In this document: piece by piece, positions 1-5,334 of the stretch
How positions within the stretch are numbered: the stretch's first letter is position 1
How the letters are laid out: every line of letters starts with the position of its first letter
DNA from: Flavobacteriales bacterium UBA1959
GTDB lineage: Bacteria > Bacteroidota > Bacteroidia > Flavobacteriales_D > Sanyastnellaceae
Reading direction: 5' to 3'
Assembly (NCBI GenBank): GCA_002336085.1
Contig: DDEH01000141.1
Span: 1 to 5,860 of the forward strand
Length of the DNA: 5,860 nucleotides
The notes under the pieces: generated by a model
What the model was told of the DNA's origin: nothing
What the model saw: only the letters and a program-made list of their open reading frames with translations
The model's database searches: none
Position numbers and translations under genes: made by a program

Positions 1-468
1 GACATTGCACTCGAACCACTGAAGGAGGTTATCAAGCGCATCGATGTGTTGACCATTAACGATGAAGAGGCGCGTCAACTTTCTGGCGAACATTCTTTGG
101 TCAAAGCCGCTCACAAAATCCTCAAAATGGGGCCGACCACACTCGTTATTAAGAAGGGCGAGCATGGCGCGCTATTGTTCAATAATGATGAGGTGTTTTT
201 CGCTCCGGCGTTGCCATTGGAGGAAGTATTGGACCCAACGGGAGCAGGCGACACATTTGCCGGAGGATTCATTGGTTACATCGCACATACCCAGGATATC
301 TCGTTCAACAACATGAAACGCGGTGTTGTGCTCGGTTCCGCACTTGCATCTTTTACGTGTGAGAAATTCGGTACGGAGCGATTGCTGGAGTTGACAGAAG
401 AAGAGCTCGACGAGCGCATTCAGCGTTTCGTTGATCTCGTGGATTTCGACATTATTCTTAAGGACTGA
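1..468 (+). CDS. PfkB-family carbohydrate/nucleoside kinase, C-terminal part (5' partial)
   Basis: The reading frame is open from base 1 to the TGA at 466-468, so the start lies outside the window and about 155 C-terminal residues are visible. The family (ribokinase/PfkB, COG0524) transfers phosphate from ATP to a sugar or nucleoside hydroxyl in the cytoplasm. The PfkB C-terminal signature DPTGAGDTFAGG is at visible residues 78-89; the Asp at bases 250-252 is the expected catalytic base, and the surrounding GAGD forms the anion hole. Upstream, VLTINDEEARQL (about residues 16-27) is the usual N-x-x-E-A segment, and VIKKGEHGAL (about 50-59) is the strand and turn before the ATP site. Family members are about 300-330 residues, so roughly half is missing. 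The substrate cannot be assigned because the sugar-binding N-terminus is absent; ribokinase-like and adenosine kinase-like roles are both possible. The 3' end overlaps the convergent M23 peptidase gene by 11 bp. Confidence 0.93.
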   Translation, partial: DIALEPLKEVIKRIDVLTINDEEARQLSGEHSLVKAAHKILKMGPTTLVIKKGEHGALLFNNDEVFFAPALPLEEVLDPTGAGDTFAGGFIGYIAHTQDISFNNMKRGVVLGSALASFTCEKFGTERLLELTEEELDERIQRFVDLVDFDIILKD

Positions 469-1339
469 CGCTCTCAGTCTGCTCGGGCAACCATTTTGCG
501 GGATCAAGTGGCTGTCCATCTACCCACCATTCAAAATGGGAATGCGGTCCGGTGCTGTGCGTTCCTGTGCTCCCCAAAATGGCGATAGGATCTCCGGCTT
601 GAACGCGGTCTCCGGTTTCGACAAGCAAAGATTTGTTGTGCTTATACACGGACGTGCGGTTGGCGGAATGCTGTATGCTCACGACATAACCACCGTCGGA
701 GGTATAAGATGCGATGACAACGATTCCATCATCTACCGCATGAATCACCGACCCCTCTGGCGCTACGAAGTCCACACCAAAGTGACCAACGGCTGGATCG
801 AACTCTGAAGAAACAGAACCTTGAATGGGGGCAAATGGAATGTTGCGTGTTGTTTTCTCATTCATTTGACCGCGTTGCAATGCGAACCGATCCTCTTCTT
901 CCACCCTGCTTCTCAACTCCAAATCTTCCGGAGTTAATCCCCAATCTGTGAGTGAACTTTCGCCATTGACACTATTGGAGTCAGAGTGTTCGAGTGTGTT
1001 TTCTACCGCCTCACCGCGCAGAATAGTACCCAGGGCTTGGAGGTAATCTGCTTGGATGGATAGTTGACGCAAAGCACTATCTGCTATTGTTTCGGCGTGA
1101 ATGGCCCGCAACCGTGATGCCTCGCTTGTATATCCCGGAACAATTATCTCTTTGAGCGGTGTCCAGGCAACAAGCCCAAAAACAGAAACGCCAACGATGG
1201 CCACGAGCGTTCCTACAGTCAACGCTACGCCGAAGCGAGAAATTGAGATTTGCCAGCGCTCCTTGAATGACTGTTCTTCAAGAATGGTCAGACGATACGG
1301 CTTGCTCCAGCGCCTCCAGAATGAATCTTTTTTGATCAT
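458..1339 (-). CDS. M23 family (LytM-type) zinc metallopeptidase, membrane-anchored
   Basis: A predicted 293-residue peptidoglycan endopeptidase that would cut peptide crosslinks in the periplasm. After a basic, cytoplasmic N-terminus (residues 1-35) comes one hydrophobic helix at about 36-59, which fits a type II membrane anchor. A charged, probably helical linker (about 70-160) follows, then the M23 domain (about 168-285). All expected active-site residues are present: H186 and D190 (in GHFGVDF) and H268 as zinc ligands, with H234 (in VYKHN) and H266 of the HxH motif (GPHSHFE) as catalytic histidines, so it should be active. The segments YRLTILEEQSF and WTPLKEIIVPGY resemble, from memory, the N-terminus of a Bacteroidota-wide M23 group. 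I chose the ATG at 1337-1339; an in-frame TTG at 1349-1351 would add four residues. The gene is divergent from porW and convergent with the kinase. Its exact crosslink specificity cannot be read from the sequence. Confidence 0.93.
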   Translation of the reverse strand: MIKKDSFWRRWSKPYRLTILEEQSFKERWQISISRFGVALTVGTLVAIVGVSVFGLVAWTPLKEIIVPGYTSEASRLRAIHAETIADSALRQLSIQADYLQALGTILRGEAVENTLEHSDSNSVNGESSLTDWGLTPEDLELRSRVEEEDRFALQRGQMNEKTTRNIPFAPIQGSVSSEFDPAVGHFGVDFVAPEGSVIHAVDDGIVVIASYTSDGGYVVSIQHSANRTSVYKHNKSLLVETGDRVQAGDPIAILGSTGTHSTGPHSHFEWWVDGQPLDPAKWLPEQTESVSP

Positions 1340-1475
1340 AATCTGCTGCAAATATCGCAGAATCGTTTGTCAAGTTTCGCGGTTTCCGAAAAAAGGCAAT
1401 GATTCATCAGTGACTTTGGAATAATTTAGCGCCTTCTACGTTGAGAAACCGACGTTGAGAAATCAGTTCATTCGG
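1340..1475. promoter_or_regulatory. Divergent intergenic region between M23 peptidase and porW
   Basis: Both flanking genes point outward, so their promoters are expected here, but no box is convincing. On the + strand, TGACTTTG (1411-1418) and TAATTTAG (1422-1429) each match the Bacteroidota -7 consensus TAnnTTTG at five of its six fixed positions; neither has a good TTTG/TTG element about 19-21 bp upstream. On the - strand, GATATTTG (1356-1349) also matches five of six, but it lies so close to the peptidase ATG that the leader would be only a few bases, and the nearest upstream TTG is only 14 bp away. The exact promoters are therefore unresolved; the regional call rests mainly on gene orientation. 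Confidence 0.4.
1438..1462 (+). repeat. 11-bp direct repeat ahead of porW
   Basis: ACGTTGAGAAA occurs at 1438-1448 and again at 1452-1462, separated by CCG (period 14 bp). The second copy contains the alternative TTG start of porW (1455). It could be a regulator half-site pair, a small tandem duplication, or chance; nothing in the sequence decides between these. Confidence 0.6.
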
Positions 1476-4154
1476 ATGTACAAGAGGAATCAAAAGACTA
1501 TTGTGGGGTTGGTGCTTTTCGGGCTGGTCGTTTCGGGTTGTTCAACAACACGTGACGGCTTGTTGTACAGGGCTTTCCATAATACCCATGCGAAGTATAA
1601 CGGTTTCTTTTACGCCAAGGAAGCAATGGCTGAGGCGGAATTGATTCTATTCGAAGAGTACGATGAGAATTGGGATGAAATCCTACCCATTTTTCCACCG
1701 GTGGATGAGTCTACGGCTCAGCAAGTGTATCCTTTAATGGAACGGGCGATTGAGAAGAGTACGAACGTGGTGGACAAACACACCATGTCACCGTCTCGTC
1801 GCGAGCAAAAGGACATGAAGCGTCCAGAGTTGAATAAATGGATTGATGACAATTACGACATCATCGCTCGGGCGCATCTGATCAAAGGAGAAAAAGAAAA
1901 AGCACTCGAAATTTTTCAATACCTGGTGCGCACATTGGATTATCCAGACGCGCAAGCGTGGTCAAATGCCTGGATGGCAAGAACATACATGGCCATGGAC
2001 GATCGTGTTCGAGCGAACAATACGTTGATCAAGGCCGCTCAAATTGACCGGGTAGATAATCCTGAAGTACGCGCCTATGTATATCAAGTGTATGCGGATT
2101 TTCATCTGAAAAACGGTGACACAGAAGCGGCGATTGGAATGCTTGAAAAAGCTCTGAAGTACATTCAAAAGGATAAGGATAGCGCGCGAACACTGTTCAT
2201 CTTGGCCCAATGTTACGAAGCCACAGGCCAAAGTGAAGACGCTATCGAGCGCTACAATCAAGTGGTTGAAATTCGCACTCCCTATGAGTTGGAATTTTAT
2301 TCAAAAATAAAGCAGGCGATGGCGTTTGACCGCCGGGATGGAAATAGCGATCCCATCATTGAGTTGTTGGAGGACATGCTTGAGGATGATAAGAATGAGG
2401 TTTACCAAGATCAAATTTTTTATGCGCTTGCGACGCTTGCATTGGAAGAACGCAGACAGGAAGAGGGAGTTGATTTGTTGTTGCAATCACTTTTGGTCAA
2501 CGTGGACAATACCCGCCAACGCATGAAGAGTTATTTGCAGCTCGGCGATATTTATATGGAAGACTTGGATTATGAAAACGCCCAAGCATACTACGACAGC
2601 GCTCGCACTTTCATGGAAGATGAAAATGAACGATTCGATGAGGTGGACGCGATGGCGGACAACTTGACTGAACTGGTCGATAACCTCATCATTATTACGG
2701 AACAAGACAGTTTGTTGCAAATCTGTGACCTCCCAGAGGATGATCGCTTGGACCGCATCCAGGAAATCATCTTCCAGCTTGAGGACGAGGCAGAGCAAAG
2801 ACGGGAAGCAGCTATAGCAGCCGCTGCCGCTGAATTGGAGAATGCTGGTGATGGGGGCGCAGGAATGTTTTGGCCCTATAATGCCCAACTGAAAATAGCA
2901 GGGCGCCGAAATTTCCGAGATTACTGGGGAGACCGTGTGATTGAGGACCACTGGCGTCGTTCAATGAAGATGTCAGCCGCCTTCGCCAACGAAATGGAAG
3001 ATGGCACACAAGACGATTCTGCTTCCTCAGATTTGATTGAAAATGGCGGTGATGAAATCCCTTCAGTGGAAGAGCTCTTGGCGGGACTTCCGTGCGATTC
3101 GGTGGAACGTGAGAATTCTGTAGCAATGATCGCCGAGGCATATTACAATGCTGGACTGGTCTACAAGGAGAAGCTATCGGACTTGGAAAATGCCATCGAT
3201 ACTTGGACGGAATTGACGGAACGCATGGACGAAAGCGATTTTCACCCAACGACTTATTACCAGCTGTACCGCACATATTTGCAGCGTGAAGTTGAAGAAA
3301 ATTACCAAAGTCCTTTTTGTGAAACATGCAATTCAGATTTTTGGAGTGCATTAATCATGCAGCGTTATCCGGACTCAGAGTGGGCGCTATTGATTGAAAA
3401 TCCGGACTTTGTTGATCAGGAAGAAATCAAACGGGAAGAACAACGATTGGCATACGAGGAGTTGTTGCAGCGTTATTATGGCAAAGCATACCAGGAAGTT
3501 TTGTTAGCGTGTGATACAGTCATTACCACCAATCCTACGAATTACTACAAGTGCAAATACGACCTTTTGCGTGCTCAGAGCATTGGAGCGTTGAGCGCGC
3601 GCACGGGCGGTGATCGGAGGGCTTATTACGAGGCATTGCAACTTGTGGTGATGGGCTGCGGAGAGGAAGAAGAGGGAGCGTTTGCTCGGGACTTGCTCGC
3701 TGCACTCAACCCCGCCTCCATCAGAGGCGAAAAGGATGAGGCGAATGCGTCGGAACGAACAGAGGAAGTTGAAGTCGTTTGGGAGCACAAACCTTACTTG
3801 GAACATTATTTCGGGATGTTGGTGCCGGTAGGCCGGGGAAATGTGGAAGAGCTGAAGGCAACCATTTCGGACTTCAATAAATCTTTTTATGCTTCCCAAG
3901 GTTTGCGTGTTACGGCAAATCTGATCAATCGAAACTTTCAGATTGTGTTGGTCAAAGATTTTAAAAGACAGGACTACAGCCTCGAGTACTTTGATATTTT
4001 TACGGCCAATACCGACATGCTCGGGACCATCAATTCATCAGGCTATCCTATGTTCACGATCACCACTGAGAACTACATCTCAATGTTCAAGAACAAAGAG
4101 ATGGATAGTTACATCGAATGGTTTGAGAAGGTCTATTTATCAGACAAGGAATAA
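1476..4154 (+). CDS. porW: T9SS-associated TPR lipoprotein, PorW/SprE family
   Basis: A predicted 892-residue lipoprotein. In the PorW (Porphyromonas) / SprE (Flavobacterium) family it is required for type IX secretion, and for gliding where that exists; published interaction work places PorW between the outer-membrane translocon and the PorK/PorN ring and motor parts. From the ATG at 1476 there is a basic tip, a hydrophobic core (residues 9-19) and a lipobox VSGC with the acylated cysteine at C22, a good match to lipoprotein signals. The mature start STTRDGLLYRAFHNTHAKYN and the stretch VVDKHTMS are typical of the family. TPR-like helix pairs appear at about 132-270, 350-380 and 550-590. An Ala/Glu-rich linker (about 436-455) precedes an FWPYN segment (465-469) and a WGDR..WRRS motif (484-496). 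The C-terminal domain (about 777-892, from HYFGMLVPVG) is a conserved Bacteroidota ending. A TTG at 1455 would add seven residues; the ATG gives the more typical signal peptide. The length matches SprE (roughly 870 residues). Confidence 0.9.
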   Translation: MYKRNQKTIVGLVLFGLVVSGCSTTRDGLLYRAFHNTHAKYNGFFYAKEAMAEAELILFEEYDENWDEILPIFPPVDESTAQQVYPLMERAIEKSTNVVDKHTMSPSRREQKDMKRPELNKWIDDNYDIIARAHLIKGEKEKALEIFQYLVRTLDYPDAQAWSNAWMARTYMAMDDRVRANNTLIKAAQIDRVDNPEVRAYVYQVYADFHLKNGDTEAAIGMLEKALKYIQKDKDSARTLFILAQCYEATGQSEDAIERYNQVVEIRTPYELEFYSKIKQAMAFDRRDGNSDPIIELLEDMLEDDKNEVYQDQIFYALATLALEERRQEEGVDLLLQSLLVNVDNTRQRMKSYLQLGDIYMEDLDYENAQAYYDSARTFMEDENERFDEVDAMADNLTELVDNLIIITEQDSLLQICDLPEDDRLDRIQEIIFQLEDEAEQRREAAIAAAAAELENAGDGGAGMFWPYNAQLKIAGRRNFRDYWGDRVIEDHWRRSMKMSAAFANEMEDGTQDDSASSDLIENGGDEIPSVEELLAGLPCDSVERENSVAMIAEAYYNAGLVYKEKLSDLENAIDTWTELTERMDESDFHPTTYYQLYRTYLQREVEENYQSPFCETCNSDFWSALIMQRYPDSEWALLIENPDFVDQEEIKREEQRLAYEELLQRYYGKAYQEVLLACDTVITTNPTNYYKCKYDLLRAQSIGALSARTGGDRRAYYEALQLVVMGCGEEEEGAFARDLLAALNPASIRGEKDEANASERTEEVEVVWEHKPYLEHYFGMLVPVGRGNVEELKATISDFNKSFYASQGLRVTANLINRNFQIVLVKDFKRQDYSLEYFDIFTANTDMLGTINSSGYPMFTITTENYISMFKNKEMDSYIEWFEKVYLSDKE

Positions 4155-4155
4155 G

Positions 4156-4188
4156 TTGTGATTTTTTTGAGCATTCGAATTATCTTTG
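4156..4188 (+). promoter_or_regulatory. Candidate Bacteroidota promoter before the bactofilin gene
   Basis: TATCTTTG at 4181-4188 matches the TAnnTTTG -7 consensus at every fixed position. A TTG at 4156-4158 lies 22 bp upstream, slightly longer than the usual 19-21 bp. The ATG begins only 4 bases after the box, so transcription would start at or about the A of the ATG, giving a leaderless or near-leaderless mRNA. The match could be chance in a 38-bp A/T-rich gap, and read-through from porW is also possible because no terminator hairpin is seen between them. Confidence 0.4.
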
Positions 4189-4192
4189 GCCC

Positions 4193-4642
4193 ATGATTGG
4201 ATCGAGCAAAAAATCACCAAGACCAGAGGCCAGTTCAGAGAACGTGGTAAATCGCATCGCAAAGGGCACCTCGTTTGAAGGCGTTTTACGCAGTGAAAAC
4301 AACGTCCGTATTGACGGAATGTTCGAAGGCGAATTGGTCACCAAAGGCCGTGTGGTCGTTGGAAATTCAGGAAAAATTAAGGGCACCATTTCTTGCGCTC
4401 ACTGCGAGACCGAAGGCGAAATGGAAGGCACGATTATTGTCCATGAACTGTTTGTCTTAAAAGCAACAGCAAAAGTGCACGGTGACATTCAATACGGGCA
4501 ACTGTCCGTCGAAAATGGAGCGCAAGCAACAGGAAACCTTCATTTGACGTCCAAGGTGAAAGACATTCACCAGGACGCAAAGCGAGACGGCAACAAAGAG
4601 GACGCATCCAAACCGGGCGTTCGGAGATCAGCGGCGGTCTGA
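4193..4642 (+). CDS. Bactofilin (polymer-forming cytoskeletal protein)
   Basis: A 149-residue bactofilin (PF04519, DUF583 type). These proteins self-assemble without nucleotides into filaments made of right-handed beta-helices, usually at the inner face of the cytoplasmic membrane, where they position cell-wall enzymes or other envelope parts. The beta-helix core is about residues 22-118, with short valine/isoleucine strands and glycine-bearing turns recurring roughly every 15-18 residues (for example G30, G46, G64, G79, G97 and G114). KGTSFEGVLRSENNVRIDG and FVLKATAKVHGDI are typical core segments. Both ends are polar and probably disordered, as is usual: the first 20 residues are Ser/Lys/Glu-rich and the last 30 are charged (KRDGNKED). 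A small CAHC pair (C68, C71) lies in the core. The gene follows porW by 38 bp and precedes atpZ by 28 bp on the same strand. Its specific cargo is unknown; the M23 peptidase nearby is a candidate partner by analogy. Confidence 0.93.
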   Translation: MIGSSKKSPRPEASSENVVNRIAKGTSFEGVLRSENNVRIDGMFEGELVTKGRVVVGNSGKIKGTISCAHCETEGEMEGTIIVHELFVLKATAKVHGDIQYGQLSVENGAQATGNLHLTSKVKDIHQDAKRDGNKEDASKPGVRRSAAV

Positions 4643-4670
4643 TTTCATCCGACGGAACGACTGATTCAAA

Positions 4671-4889
4671 TTGGCTACAAAGCCACCCCACCCTTCTAAA
4701 AAACCACCCTCAATCTTGAGGTTTTCTGGGATGGCATTCTCCATGGCAGGAAGCATTGGGGTGTGTATTTGGTTGGGTAGAAAATGGGATGCTTGGGCGT
4801 CTCATGAAATGCCACTTGGTACGCTGATTGGAGGGGTGTTAGGAACCATATTGGCCATTTGGATGGTCATCAAAGAGCTTTCAAAATGA
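4671..4889 (+). CDS. atpZ: AtpZ/AtpI-family small membrane protein
   Basis: A 72-residue protein with two predicted membrane helices (about 18-35 and 49-67), matching the AtpZ/'ATPase gene 1' family (PF09527) in size, layout and position ahead of atpB. The conserved pattern is visible: FSGMAFSMAG entering helix 1, then GRKWDAW (the family's G-x-x-x-D element) in the short loop, then a Gly-rich helix 2 ending in VIKELSK. In other bacteria AtpZ acts with AtpI in F1Fo ATP synthase assembly or Mg2+/Ca2+ handling at the membrane. The start is probably TTG at 4671: an in-frame TGA at 4662 blocks anything further upstream, and the only ATG early enough to consider (4731) would remove the FSG lead-in to helix 1. 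Its stop overlaps the next gene's start in ATGA, so the two are likely translationally coupled. Confidence 0.85.
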   Translation: MATKPPHPSKKPPSILRFSGMAFSMAGSIGVCIWLGRKWDAWASHEMPLGTLIGGVLGTILAIWMVIKELSK

Positions 4890-5263
4890 ATTCGTTTGTA
4901 CTCAAAGTTGGGGCCGCGAACGCAGTGATGTACATGCTGGGTTTTTTGACTCCGGGATTCAGCAATTTTGCAGAAACATGGATCTGGATGGGGGTTGTGG
5001 CGTTCTACTTCGTTCTTACCATGGCATTGCATCGCTGGCTCAATACAGCGAATAAGCGATCACCAATGCAATTCATCACGGCAGTGAACGGTTCCACCGC
5101 AATAAAAATGCTGACGTCCCTTGCGATTGTCACGGCGTATTTGGTCGTAGTGGGAGGAGAATACCGTATTCACTTCTCTATGGGACTATTTATTGTCTTT
5201 GCTGTGAATACGTTTTTGTTGGTAATGGCGGCTCAAACCCTTTCGAGAAAAAGAGCGAATTGA
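4886..5263 (+). CDS. AtpI-like four-helix membrane protein of the atp operon
   Basis: A 125-residue hydrophobic protein with four predicted membrane helices at about residues 4-21, 32-52, 72-90 and 98-119, ending in a basic tail (SRKRAN). It starts inside the ATGA overlap with atpZ and lies directly before atpB. This position and the four-helix layout match the ATP synthase protein I (AtpI) slot, and Bacteroidota atp operons commonly carry such a poorly conserved membrane protein there. By analogy it may help assemble the subunit c ring or act with AtpZ. I cannot see a diagnostic AtpI motif, so the function is inferred from context and topology, not from family signature residues. Polar or charged residues within or at the edges of the helices (K7, N12, K74, N108) are possible functional positions. 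An in-frame TTG at 4859 would extend it nine codons into atpZ; the overlapping ATG is the more natural start. Confidence 0.75.
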   Translation: MNSFVLKVGAANAVMYMLGFLTPGFSNFAETWIWMGVVAFYFVLTMALHRWLNTANKRSPMQFITAVNGSTAIKMLTSLAIVTAYLVVVGGEYRIHFSMGLFIVFAVNTFLLVMAAQTLSRKRAN

Positions 5264-5297
5264 AGATTTCAACGAATTGAAGTAAAGAAATTCGTTT
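5256..5297 (+). repeat. Short direct and inverted repeats between the AtpI-like gene and atpB
   Basis: CGAATTGAAG occurs twice, at 5256-5265 (spanning the stop codon) and 5273-5282, with a 17-bp period. The second copy also takes part in an inverted repeat: AACGAATT (5271-5278) and AATTCGTT (5289-5296), an 8-bp stem with a 10-base loop, followed by only one more T. The stem has just two G:C pairs, so it is too weak to call a terminator. It might be a minor pause or RNA-processing site, or chance. Confidence 0.4.
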
Positions 5298-5304
5298 AAG
5301 ACTA

Positions 5305-5334
5305 GTGAGGACGGATAATCAATGATTACTTTTG
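5305..5334 (+). promoter_or_regulatory. Candidate internal promoter for atpB
   Basis: TACTTTTG at 5327-5334 matches the Bacteroidota -7 consensus TAnnTTTG at every fixed position. A GTG at 5305-5307, one base off the TTG of the -33 element, lies 19 bp upstream, which is the normal spacing. A start site at about 5339-5341 would leave a leader of about 20 bases before the ATG at 5361 and would exclude the ATG at 5322. The -33 element is weak, and the operon could instead be read from further upstream. Confidence 0.35.

Noticed and set aside
431..808. Plus-strand open frame of 125 codons inside the M23 gene
   Set aside because: It lies wholly opposite an M23 peptidase gene with an intact catalytic set, and its protein (Cys/Arg/Gly mixed, no recognisable domain) looks like an antisense shadow.
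2790..2838. Frameshift or insertion suspected at the Ala-rich stretch of porW
   Set aside because: The frame stays open through it and conserved family segments follow in the same frame, so it reads as a flexible or coiled linker.
2812..3351. Minus-strand open frame of 179 codons inside porW
   Set aside because: Its product is rich in Pro, Arg, His and Cys with no domain, and the plus-strand frame here encodes conserved PorW segments such as FWPYN and WGDR.
4155..4192. Possible rho-independent terminator (run of seven T at 4162-4168) after porW
   Set aside because: Only a 4-bp ACAA/TTGT pairing precedes the T run, which is too weak to form a terminator stem.
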